Positions 7,776-16,132 of a DNA stretch of 64,000 nucleotides are shown one piece after another. The notes beneath the pieces are model-generated. The model ran no database searches. It was not told the origin of the DNA and worked only from the letters and a program-made list of their open reading frames with translations. The position numbers were made by a program, and so were the translations under genes. This DNA comes from Siphonobacter sp. SORGH_AS_0500 (lineage in GTDB: Bacteria > Bacteroidota > Bacteroidia > Cytophagales > Spirosomataceae). Where the stretch lies: contig NZ_NHPP01000001.1 of the NCBI RefSeq assembly GCF_002838835.1, positions 124,001 to 188,000 of the forward strand, read 5' to 3'. Each line of letters starts with the position of its first letter. Position 1 is the first letter of the stretch.

Positions 7776-9998
7776 TCATCGAAGGAGGTTCACAACCCCT
7801 TTGAATTGCCGTTTGCTGTACTTAATCAGGTAATAAAACTGTCCCGTTGAGGTATTTTCTCCGGTCCACCGAAAGGTTGGTTTGGTATCCCGAAAGATCT
7901 GCTTTCCCCAGCGGTTATAAATTTCCACGAATTCAAATTGTTCAAGGCAGTTATCCAACGGTAAATCGTCAATGGAGAAGTAATCATTTTTTCCGTCATC
8001 GTTCGGCGTAAACACGTTTGGCGGAGTAAACGTATAGTCCACCATACGGTCGCGAATGGTTAACTCCACTTTTACGGTATCGAATCGATTGGGGTTACAG
8101 GAGTTATCTTCCGTTACAAAGTCAATCACAAACGTTTTTTCGGGTAACCCTTCCATTAACGCACACGTAGGTATCCACTCGAAAGGACCGCTGGCCTTAC
8201 CCGTACCCGATCGATTTTGCCAGCTCATGCCGGCAGAAGCCAGCGTAAAGCCCCGCCCGTTCCCCGTCAGTGTAATCGGATCATTATCAGGATCCTCGGC
8301 ATTAACCATAAAACGAACGGGTTGCCCGGTGGTTCCTTCCAGCAAGACAGTAGCGGTATTACCGGCAAGTGTGGTTTCAACCCGTGGCCTTTGACTGGGT
8401 CTGCCCGTGGCTTTCAGTTCCACACTGACCGAATCCCGCCGATTCCGACCACAACGGAGGTCAATGACATAAAAGTCCACGATATAGGGTTCATTTCGAA
8501 CGGCACTACAAACGGGAGTCCACTGAAAAGGAGATCGGGCTTTTCCCAAGCCGCTGGAAGGAGTAAAAGTCATCCCTACACTGGCCAGAGTAAAACCTCT
8601 GCCTCGGGCTTCAAGACGAATGCTATCGGGATCCAGATCAAGACCATCAATATTGAATTGTAAGGGAGTACCCATCGCTATCGTCGCCCGATTGTTAGCC
8701 AGTGTCGTAGAAATTTGAGGTGGCAGATTCGGTCTTGGTCGGACAAAAACGCTGATGGTTAAAGTATCATGCTGCGGTAATGGACAACTTTCATCACTGG
8801 CAATCACCTGAAACCGCAGCGGCCGACCTTCAAAACTTTCGGCACACTCTGCCAGACAAATCCGTGCTTTGGCCGTGTCCCCTGCATGGGTAATCGTTAC
8901 TTGAGAATGGTCGAGCTTAAAATCCAGTAGCGTTGGATACAAAGGATTGACTTTCAGATTCAGACGAGAATTCGCGTCCTGATCCGTAAAAAATAAGTCA
9001 AGGCAACGCTCCTGACCCACGACCATTTCGATGGTTTCTCCGGCTCGGTAAAAGTTACGTTTTCCTGCCTCTCGAGCCATCACCCGTGGCGGGGCACTCA
9101 TCGGGCAGTCAATGACTTTGAGCTGAAAATCCCGTCGCACCAGACCAATTCGTTTGCCAGCCCGAAACTCTTCCACCATCACTGAAAACACATACAACCC
9201 CAGTTGCGTAGCCGTTACCGAAAGCCGACCCGTTCGACGATCAATGGCTAAAGGAGGATTGCCGGGAATGGCATTCGTTGCCGAGTACCCCACCCCCCAA
9301 CTTACAGCCGGATAGGCCGAACTGCCTCTGGCCAAAGGTGCAGGCTGAGCCGCAGTGCTATACCCGTTCAGGGGTGTTACCAGCGAATAGGATAAGCTAT
9401 CACCGTCGGCATCGGTAGCACTAAAGTCGAAAGTGAAAGGTTTATTAATGCAAATAAAATCCCCCTTAACGGTTTCGAAACGAGGAGAAGAATTTACAAA
9501 AACCCGGTTATTCTGGTAAAGAGCAGGCATTTCCAGATAGAATGCGGTTCCGGCACTACTCGGGCTGACGATATTATTAATAATGTTATTGCGGCAACAT
9601 CTTTCCCAAACCAGGTAATACCCATCGGGGTCATTGAACACTTCCTGACGAAAAATCACTTCTGACCCGTATCGAATCAAACGGGTTCGCAAAGAGGCGG
9701 CCGAAGTGCTACACAGCGGGTTGCTGTACGGAATAATTTCATCCGTTAACCTCGGCATGACCAGGTCCGACATCCGGGCGTTGTCCTTTTTTCGAAAAAT
9801 GGAGATCGTGACACTGGGATCATCCGCTCCGCGATTTCCATTAATGTCATCAAAGTAAAGATTCAGGTAAATGCGGTGCGTCCCCCCGTATAAACTGGCT
9901 CGCAATGATTCGACCTGAAGCTCTCCACCAACGATGTGCGTCGCCCAGGCGGCAAGGGTACTGAAAAGTAGTAATAAAGTCAGGTAAAATTTTGCCAT
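7776..9998 (-). CDS. large secreted surface protein with CHU_C (gliding-associated, T9SS type B) C-terminal domain
   Basis: This 740-residue protein starts with a signal peptide (MAKFYLTLLLLFSTLAAWA). THIVGGELQVESL follows, a start shared by many Bacteroidota surface proteins. The centre holds Ig-like or cadherin-like beta repeats: two copies of a unit around RGFTLASxGMxFTPSSG near 470 and 590, each preceded by DPD-type calcium-binding loops. The last 85 residues form the CHU_C domain (NVFTPNDDGKNDYFSI, then EIYNRWGKQIF, then GQFYYLIKY). That domain directs export through the type IX secretion system and surface attachment. An adhesin or gliding-related role is inferred. Confidence 0.88.
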   Translation of the reverse strand: MAKFYLTLLLLFSTLAAWATHIVGGELQVESLRASLYGGTHRIYLNLYFDDINGNRGADDPSVTISIFRKKDNARMSDLVMPRLTDEIIPYSNPLCSTSAASLRTRLIRYGSEVIFRQEVFNDPDGYYLVWERCCRNNIINNIVSPSSAGTAFYLEMPALYQNNRVFVNSSPRFETVKGDFICINKPFTFDFSATDADGDSLSYSLVTPLNGYSTAAQPAPLARGSSAYPAVSWGVGYSATNAIPGNPPLAIDRRTGRLSVTATQLGLYVFSVMVEEFRAGKRIGLVRRDFQLKVIDCPMSAPPRVMAREAGKRNFYRAGETIEMVVGQERCLDLFFTDQDANSRLNLKVNPLYPTLLDFKLDHSQVTITHAGDTAKARICLAECAESFEGRPLRFQVIASDESCPLPQHDTLTISVFVRPRPNLPPQISTTLANNRATIAMGTPLQFNIDGLDLDPDSIRLEARGRGFTLASVGMTFTPSSGLGKARSPFQWTPVCSAVRNEPYIVDFYVIDLRCGRNRRDSVSVELKATGRPSQRPRVETTLAGNTATVLLEGTTGQPVRFMVNAEDPDNDPITLTGNGRGFTLASAGMSWQNRSGTGKASGPFEWIPTCALMEGLPEKTFVIDFVTEDNSCNPNRFDTVKVELTIRDRMVDYTFTPPNVFTPNDDGKNDYFSIDDLPLDNCLEQFEFVEIYNRWGKQIFRDTKPTFRWTGENTSTGQFYYLIKYSKRQFKGVVNLLR

Positions 9999-10079
9999 AG
10001 AAGATTCGGTTCCGCTCTGAAATTACTCTTTATGAACGATTTAACAAAGAATCCCCGACGAGTACGCATTAAATAGCGA

Positions 10080-10106
10080 TTGACCTGTAGAAATTATCTA
10101 ATTTTG
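10080..10106 (+). promoter_or_regulatory. candidate promoter of rlmD
   Basis: TTG at 10080-10082 and TAATTTTG at 10099-10106 fit the Bacteroidota consensus, with a shorter than usual 16-bp spacer. The ATG at 10115 begins only eight bases after the -7 box, implying a very short or absent leader. Confidence 0.45.
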
Positions 10107-10114
10107 TAAAGTCA

Positions 10115-11533
10115 ATGAGAAAGAACAAACAGAAAACACCCGTAATTCTGGAAAATTTACGGGTTGAAGATTTTGCCGCAGAAGGTAAGTGTCTGGCCCG
10201 GAATGATGGTCAGGTGATTTTTATTGAGGGTGAAGTGGCCCCCGGTGATCTGGTAGATGTCCGCATTTTCAAAACCAAAAATAGCTTTAGAGAAGGCCGG
10301 GCCATTGCTGTACATGAGTTTTCGAACGTAAGACAGGAGCCTCGTTGTCAGCATTTTGGCACTTGTGGAGGCTGTAAATGGCAACACATTCAATACGAAA
10401 CTCAGCTTGATTTTAAAACCCGTCAGGTACGGGATTCGCTGGATCGGCTGGCTAAAGTTCCTCATCCGGGCATTCTTCCCATTATTGGCTCTGCTCAGGA
10501 GTATGGTTACCGTAATAAACTGGAGTTTACTTTTTCGTCAAACCGCTGGTATACCGACGCCGAAATAGCTTCGGGCGATACGCTGGAACGGCGGGCCGCT
10601 GGTTTTCATATTCCCAAGCGTTTCGACCGTATCCTCGACATTGAAAAATGTCATTTACAACCAGAGCCTTCTAACGCCATTCGACTGGCGATTAAAGCTT
10701 ACGCTGAAGATCGGGACTGGACGTTCTATGATCTTATTAAGCACCAGGGCTTTATTCGGAACGTCGTTATTCGTACGGCCAGTACGGGTCAGGTTATGGT
10801 GATTGTTCAGTTTGGCGAACCTCAGTGGGAAGCGATTAACGAACTGACCCGTTACCTACAGGAAACGTTTCCGATGATTTCTTCGCTTCATGTGGTGGTA
10901 AACGAAAAGGTAAACGATACGTTTCAGGATCAGGACGTGATTCACGTATCAGGAACGCCTTACATCGAAGAACAAATGGAAGGCCTGATTTACCGGGTGG
11001 GTCCGAAATCTTTCTATCAGACCAATTCCGATCAGGCTTATACGCTATACAAGATTACCCGTGACTATGCTCAACTGAAAGGCGATGAGCTAGTGTACGA
11101 TTTATACACCGGAACGGGCACGATTGCCAACTTCGTAGCTCGTCAGGCTGCTCATGTAGTTGGCATTGAATACGTTCCCTCAGCCGTAGAAGACGCTAAG
11201 GTTAATTCAGAAATCAATGGTATTTCGAATACTAGTTTCTTCGCCGGAGACATGAAAAAACTCCTTCGGGCTGAGTTTTTCTTTGAACATGGCAAACCCG
11301 ACGTCATCATTACTGATCCTCCACGAGCCGGTATGGATGCAGATGTGGTTGAAGCAATCATTGCCGCCGCTCCCCAGCGGATTGTCTATGTAAGCTGTAA
11401 CCCTGCCACCCAGGCCCGCGATGTAGCGATGTTATCGGAATTATACGAGGTGAAAGCAGTTCAACCCGTTGACATGTTCCCGCATACCCATCACGTAGAG
11501 AATGTGATGTGGCTGGAGAAGAAAGCACAATAG
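10115..11533 (+). CDS. rlmD: 23S rRNA (uracil-5-)-methyltransferase RlmD/RumA family
   Basis: The 472-residue SAM-dependent enzyme has an N-terminal TRAM RNA-binding domain (about 8-65). A cysteine cluster follows (CQHFGTCGGC, Cys78, 84 and 87, with a later Cys in DIEKCHLQ) that should bind a 4Fe-4S cluster. The C-terminal methyltransferase domain has VYDLYTGTGTIANF, the TDPPRAGMD motif and the catalytic-cysteine block YVSCNPATQARD. Family members convert U to m5U in 23S rRNA (U1939 or U747) or in tRNA. I favour the RlmD type from the TRAM plus Fe-S layout; the exact target base is not provable here. It ends in a strong terminator. Confidence 0.9.
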   Translation: MRKNKQKTPVILENLRVEDFAAEGKCLARNDGQVIFIEGEVAPGDLVDVRIFKTKNSFREGRAIAVHEFSNVRQEPRCQHFGTCGGCKWQHIQYETQLDFKTRQVRDSLDRLAKVPHPGILPIIGSAQEYGYRNKLEFTFSSNRWYTDAEIASGDTLERRAAGFHIPKRFDRILDIEKCHLQPEPSNAIRLAIKAYAEDRDWTFYDLIKHQGFIRNVVIRTASTGQVMVIVQFGEPQWEAINELTRYLQETFPMISSLHVVVNEKVNDTFQDQDVIHVSGTPYIEEQMEGLIYRVGPKSFYQTNSDQAYTLYKITRDYAQLKGDELVYDLYTGTGTIANFVARQAAHVVGIEYVPSAVEDAKVNSEINGISNTSFFAGDMKKLLRAEFFFEHGKPDVIITDPPRAGMDADVVEAIIAAAPQRIVYVSCNPATQARDVAMLSELYEVKAVQPVDMFPHTHHVENVMWLEKKAQ

Positions 11534-11562
11534 ATCAGAGAAGGTTACCCGATAGTTTAGAG

Positions 11563-11592
11563 AAGGCTCAATTTTTTTGAGCCTTTTTTTTA
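11563..11592 (+). terminator. intrinsic terminator of rlmD
   Basis: AAGGCTCA / TGAGCCTT stem followed by a run of T, 30 bases after the rlmD stop. Confidence 0.88.
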
Positions 11593-11625
11593 TGCCGCCA
11601 GCCCAGCTTTCTAAACTCTCTTTCG

Positions 11626-12564
11626 ATGGAACGCAAGCAGTCTCTATCTCGAATAGCCTACTTGATTATTGCTCATCATCAGCCTTCTCACCTGGCCCGG
11701 CTCATTAAGCAATTGGAACATAGCGATGATCATTTTTTTATTCATGTAGATCGCAAACAATCAATAGAACTGTTTCAGAACGAAGTAATGACTACCGAAA
11801 ATATTCACTGGATAAGCGATCGTAAGTCCATTTTCTGGGTAGGCATAGGAACTGTATTAGCGGAGGTTGAATTACTCCGGGCGGCGTATCAGTATGGAGC
11901 ATTTGACCAGTACATTTTACTTAGTGGTTCAGACTATCCCATCAAACCTCCTGAATACATTAGATCTTTTTTAGTACAGGAAAAACGCATTTTTATTCCT
12001 GTACAGGGTTGCATTTATCCGACTACTGACCGTCGGTTTAGTGACCGATTTAACCATTATCATTTCATTAATAACGACTTCTTAAACCCTCGGGGCAAGC
12101 ACAGTAATCAATTTTTCTTTTATCAGGTAAGGAAGTATTTAAACAAGCATCCCCTATGCAGAAGAATCCCTGAAAACATTCACTTATACCAGGGCCCAAC
12201 CTGGGTTGGGTTAACTCATGCATTCGTTAAGTACTTATTCACCGAGGTTGCTATTCAGAAGCTGATTCGTTTCTATAAATTCATGTATTGCCCAGATGAA
12301 ATGTTCTTACCGACTTTGGTAAAAACCTCTCCTTATGCAAATGATTTATATTTTGACTATGAAAAAAATACCGATGGATTAAACTGGTTAGGGTTATTCT
12401 ACACCGACTGGCATACCCCTACTGTCATCTTACCCAAAACCCTGGTAGAAGAGGACTTTACGGCTTTAAAGGAAAGTCATATTCATGCCTTATTTGGGAG
12501 GAAATTTGATGAAGTCAAGTCTAAAGAATTATTACTTTTGGTCGATAAACATTTGTTAAAATAA
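11626..12564 (+). CDS. beta-1,6-N-acetylglucosaminyltransferase-like glycosyltransferase (GT14, Core-2/I-branching family)
   Basis: The 312-residue protein begins IAYLIIAHHQPSHLARLIKQL, followed by FFIHVDRKQS and YILLSGSDYPIKPPEYI. These are the conserved blocks of GT14 family enzymes. The middle block QGPTWVGLTHAFVKYLF and the PDEMFLPTLVKTSPY acid motif also fit. There is no signal peptide, so it should act in the cytoplasm, building a surface glycan with an unknown sugar. Base composition is more AT-rich than the neighbours. It is followed by a hexapeptide acyltransferase gene, suggesting a two-gene glycan-modification unit. Confidence 0.85.
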   Translation: MERKQSLSRIAYLIIAHHQPSHLARLIKQLEHSDDHFFIHVDRKQSIELFQNEVMTTENIHWISDRKSIFWVGIGTVLAEVELLRAAYQYGAFDQYILLSGSDYPIKPPEYIRSFLVQEKRIFIPVQGCIYPTTDRRFSDRFNHYHFINNDFLNPRGKHSNQFFFYQVRKYLNKHPLCRRIPENIHLYQGPTWVGLTHAFVKYLFTEVAIQKLIRFYKFMYCPDEMFLPTLVKTSPYANDLYFDYEKNTDGLNWLGLFYTDWHTPTVILPKTLVEEDFTALKESHIHALFGRKFDEVKSKELLLLVDKHLLK

Positions 12565-12632
12565 ATAAACATTTAAAATTCGTAAAGTATACTTGTAAAT
12601 CAATCCTGACCTTGAAAGATTAAGTATCATTT

Positions 12633-13298
12633 ATGAAGAGGTATTTTAACGTTCTATCTAACATCAACCTACAAACCATCCGGTTCAACTTTAAATATTT
12701 CCCGTTTAGACAAGCCATACGTTTTCCCGTTTACGTGGCTCCTCAAGTACACTTCAATCACTTAGCCGGGCAAGTTTCCATTGAAGGCCATCTTTGGCCG
12801 GGTAAGATTAAGATTGGTTATGGTGAAATTGGCATATTTGATAAACAAAAATCACGTTCAATCTGGCAAGTTTCCGGGAACGTTGTTTTTAAAGGAGCGT
12901 GCAATATTGGCCATGGTTCTAAAATTTCGGTTGGCGACGACGGCACTCTGATCTTTGGGGATAATTTTACGATCACGGCAGAAACGTCCCTCATCTGTTA
13001 TCGCAAAATTGAATTCGGTGCGAATTGTGTACTTTCCTGGGAGATCCTAATGATGGATACGGATTTGCACACCATAAAAAATAGTCAAGGCGAAGTCATT
13101 AACTATCCTAAACCCATTCATGTGGGAGATAACGTATGGATTGGCTGCCGCTCTACCATTCTCAAAGGAAGCACAGTATCGAGTGGCTCTATCGTAGCGG
13201 CAGGAAGCCTTATCACGAAGCCGTTGGAAGGGACCAAAGCTATTTTTGGGGGAAGTCCTGTACGAATCTTAAAAGAAAATGTCCGCTGGCAGGTTTAA
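12633..13298 (+). CDS. acyltransferase with left-handed beta-helix (hexapeptide repeat)
   Basis: The 221-residue protein has hexapeptide repeats through the middle and C-terminus, such as KGACNIGHGSKISVG, CVLSWEILMMDTDLHTI, HVGDNVWIGCRSTILKGSTV and SIVAAGSLITKP. The end matches maltose/galactoside O-acetyltransferase-like enzymes. DLHT supplies the likely catalytic histidine. Such enzymes transfer acetyl groups from acetyl-CoA to sugars. It follows the GT14 gene by 68 bases on the same strand and ends in a terminator. I infer a role in acetylating a surface glycan; the acceptor is unknown. Confidence 0.85.
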   Translation: MKRYFNVLSNINLQTIRFNFKYFPFRQAIRFPVYVAPQVHFNHLAGQVSIEGHLWPGKIKIGYGEIGIFDKQKSRSIWQVSGNVVFKGACNIGHGSKISVGDDGTLIFGDNFTITAETSLICYRKIEFGANCVLSWEILMMDTDLHTIKNSQGEVINYPKPIHVGDNVWIGCRSTILKGSTVSSGSIVAAGSLITKPLEGTKAIFGGSPVRILKENVRWQV

Positions 13299-13300
13299 TA

Positions 13301-13336
13301 AAAAAGGAACCCGATTGATTCGAGTTCCTTTTTTAT
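13301..13336. terminator. bidirectional intrinsic terminator
   Basis: A-run, AAGGAACyCGA-type stem pairing with TCGAGTTCCTT, then a T-run, between the acyltransferase gene (+) and dnaB (-). Confidence 0.82.
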
Positions 13337-13357
13337 TATGCGTTATTTCAGCCATAC

Positions 13358-14965
13358 CTAGAATGGGACGTCACCCATCCCCGTACTGAAGCTGCCAAAC
13401 TCACCCGGAGGTGGGGTTTGACTTTGCTGATTCACTTTACTACCAAAGGTCCTGGCAGGAGCCTGATTTTCGAAGGACCCAATCGTCTCGCTGTTATCCG
13501 CTGGACTGAAACGCGGAGCATCCATCATGGAGAAATCTCCTCCACCTAAATCAGCGAATTTGGTAAACTTATTAATAAAGCGAAGCGGCACCGTTTCGGT
13601 AGAACCCGAACGGTTTTTCGCAATGATTACTTCCCCTACACCCGTCGTTGGCTGTCCATTTTCGTCTTGAGTAATACCGTAGTATTCAGGACGATACAGG
13701 AACATTACCATATCCGCATCCTGCTCAATCGAACCTGATTCCCGTAAATCCGAAAGCTGTGGTTTTTTCTCTCCACCCCGCGTTTCCACGGCCCGGCTCA
13801 ACTGGGACAGGGCAATCACGGGTACGTTCAATTCTTTCGCCAGGTTTTTTAAAGCTCGTGAAATCGAGGCAATTTCCTGCTCCCGGTTTCCGCCGCCTTT
13901 CGAGCTATCGCCCTGCATTAGTTGCAAGTAGTCAATAACCACCAACTGAATATCGTGCTGCTGCTTTAATCGACGACACTTTGCCCGAAGTTCCAGAATG
14001 GATAAGGCCGGGGTGTCATCAATGAAAATTGGAGCCGAGTTGAGCTTCCCAATTCGGGCGTGTAACTGAGCCCATTCGTGGTTGGCCAGACTTCCTTTTT
14101 TGATTTTCTCACTTTCAATTTCTGCCTCCGCCGAAATCAGACGGTTTACTAATTGAACCGAAGACATCTCCAGCGAGAACACGGCTACGGCCTGATTCCA
14201 GTCCACCGCCGCATTTCGACACGCGGAAAGAATAAAGGCGGTCTTACCCATGGCAGGACGAGCCGCAATAATCACCAATTCGGACTTTTGCCAGCCCCCC
14301 GTTACCCGATCCAGAGCCGTAAAGCCCGAAGCCACGCCCGTCAGACCATCGCGTAAGTGTTTCTTTGCTTCGAGTTCTTCCAGAGCTTGTTTCACCACCG
14401 CATTCATATCCGAAAAATTCTTACGAATATTCGATTCTGAAATTCGGAATAAATCCTGCTCGGCCTTATCCAGAAGGTTAAAAACATCCGTGGTATCTTC
14501 ATACGCCATTTTCAGTACTTCATTGGAAGAAGTAATCAAATCGCGTTTGATTGAATTTTCAGCTATTTTACGGGCATACGACTCCACGTTAGCGGCGGAA
14601 CTGATTCGGCTGGTTAACTCGGCCAGATAAGCCGAACCACCCGTAAATTCAAGCGTGCCATCATTTCGCAGGCGTTGCGTAACGGTTAATAAGTCAACAG
14701 GTTCCGAATTATTGAAAAGCGTTAGAACCGCCGAAAATATTTTTTGATGAGCTTCGCGATAGAAACTCTCTGGTTTCAGGATATCCACCACATTGGTTAA
14801 TGCGTCTCTTTCCAGCATTACCGCCCCCAAAACCGCTTCTTCCAGATCAACCGACTGGGGAGGGATCTTTCCAAGTCCCGTATCGAGCCAACGATTACTA
14901 GTGGCGAGCCCTCCTACCGAAGTTGTTGGTTTTCTTGCAGTTATGTTTCGTCGTTTGTCATCCAT
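13358..14965 (-). CDS. dnaB: replicative DNA helicase DnaB
   Basis: This is the hexameric helicase that unwinds DNA at the replication fork. The 535-residue protein has the N-terminal DnaB domain from GKIPPQSVDLEEAVLGAVML, then the RecA-like motor. The Walker A motif is AARPAMGKTAF, and IDYLQLMQ is the Walker B block. LRESGSIEQDADMVMFLYRPEYYG and VIIAKNRSGSTETV mark the C-terminal arginine-finger region. The glycine- and proline-rich tail (about 480-535) is typical of Bacteroidota DnaB. I prefer the ATG at 14963-14965 (MDDKRRN); an in-frame TTG six codons upstream is possible. Confidence 0.96.
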   Translation of the reverse strand: MDDKRRNITARKPTTSVGGLATSNRWLDTGLGKIPPQSVDLEEAVLGAVMLERDALTNVVDILKPESFYREAHQKIFSAVLTLFNNSEPVDLLTVTQRLRNDGTLEFTGGSAYLAELTSRISSAANVESYARKIAENSIKRDLITSSNEVLKMAYEDTTDVFNLLDKAEQDLFRISESNIRKNFSDMNAVVKQALEELEAKKHLRDGLTGVASGFTALDRVTGGWQKSELVIIAARPAMGKTAFILSACRNAAVDWNQAVAVFSLEMSSVQLVNRLISAEAEIESEKIKKGSLANHEWAQLHARIGKLNSAPIFIDDTPALSILELRAKCRRLKQQHDIQLVVIDYLQLMQGDSSKGGGNREQEIASISRALKNLAKELNVPVIALSQLSRAVETRGGEKKPQLSDLRESGSIEQDADMVMFLYRPEYYGITQDENGQPTTGVGEVIIAKNRSGSTETVPLRFINKFTKFADLGGGDFSMMDAPRFSPADNSETIGSFENQAPARTFGSKVNQQSQTPPPGEFGSFSTGMGDVPF

Positions 14966-15163
14966 AGGTACAATGTTACGCAAAAATGACGCTCATTTCA
15001 CAGGGAATAAGCTCATTTTTTTCAGAAATTTGCTAAATGGCTGATACTGAAAATAAACCCGAATCCCAGGGCTCAAACCTGAAAAAAAATAGACAAGCTT
15101 TCGGAAAACCAGTCGCAAATCATTACTTTAGTCAAAGAAATTTTCACAAAACCTCTGTATAGT

Positions 15164-16132
15164 TTGATAGAAAAGACCATTACCCTCGACGAGGTTTCAC
15201 TAGTTGACTTTTTAGGCGTCGAGAATACGAATATCCGGGAGCTTTCTGCGGCTTTCCCGATGAGTAAGATTATTTCAAGAGGTAATGAAATTACCATTCG
15301 GGGTACCTCCGCTGAAATCAGTCGAATTACAGAAATTTTAGAATCTCTACAACAGCATTATTTACGGTTCGGTAAAATCACTTCTGACAACGTAAAGAAT
15401 TACCTCGGCCATACCGAAGAGGAAGGTTCTGTTCCACAGACCCCAACCGATGATGACGTTTTTCTGTACGGGAACAAAGGCATTGTAATCCGTATGAAAA
15501 CGGCCAATCAACTGGCCATGGTTGATGCAGTTGCTAAACACGACATTGTATTTGCGGTGGGTCCGGCGGGTACCGGGAAAACCTATACGGCCGTTGCCAT
15601 TGCAGTTAAAGCTCTGAAAAATAAGGAAGTAAGAAAAATCATCATTACTCGCCCCGCTGTGGAAGCTGGCGAAAATCTTGGCTTCCTGCCCGGCGATCTG
15701 AAAGAGAAAATTGATCCTTACTTACGCCCGATTTACGATGCTCTGGACGACATGATTCCAGCCGAAAAGCTGAAATTATACATCGAAAACCGAACCATCG
15801 AAATCGCCCCGCTGGCGTATATGCGGGGACGAACGCTCAATAATGCCTTTATTCTGCTGGACGAAGCTCAAAACACGACGACCATGCAGCTAAAGATGTT
15901 TCTGACGCGGATGGGTCCAAACTCCAAGACCATTATTACCGGGGACCGCACTCAGGTGGATTTACCAACCAAGATGAAATCTGGTTTGAGTGAGGCTTTA
16001 ACCATTTTAAAGGATGTTCCCGAAATTGGTTTTGTTCAGTTAGACGGACGTGATGTGTTACGTCACAAATTGGTGCGATTGATCATTGAAGCCTACGAAA
16101 AGGCCGAAGCTCCTCATGAATCAAAAAGATAG
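15164..16132 (+). CDS. PhoH family ATPase
   Basis: The 322-residue protein begins at a TTG codon and reads IEKTITLDEVSLVDFLGVEN, the usual PhoH start in Bacteroidota. No upstream in-frame ATG is available, so the TTG is accepted. Walker A GPAGTGKT is at 133-140 and Walker B FILLDEAQN is near 230. TGDRTQVDLP and GFVQLDGRDVLRH mark the C-terminal motor. Family members are cytoplasmic ATPases thought to act on RNA, often linked to YbeY and ribosome maturation. The stop codon overlaps the start of the protease gene. A terminator hairpin follows at 16150-16179. Confidence 0.93.
   Translation: MIEKTITLDEVSLVDFLGVENTNIRELSAAFPMSKIISRGNEITIRGTSAEISRITEILESLQQHYLRFGKITSDNVKNYLGHTEEEGSVPQTPTDDDVFLYGNKGIVIRMKTANQLAMVDAVAKHDIVFAVGPAGTGKTYTAVAIAVKALKNKEVRKIIITRPAVEAGENLGFLPGDLKEKIDPYLRPIYDALDDMIPAEKLKLYIENRTIEIAPLAYMRGRTLNNAFILLDEAQNTTTMQLKMFLTRMGPNSKTIITGDRTQVDLPTKMKSGLSEALTILKDVPEIGFVQLDGRDVLRHKLVRLIIEAYEKAEAPHESKR

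Noticed and set aside
8056..8663. Plus-strand frames inside the T9SS surface protein gene
   Set aside because: Antisense shadows of a gene with strong domain evidence.
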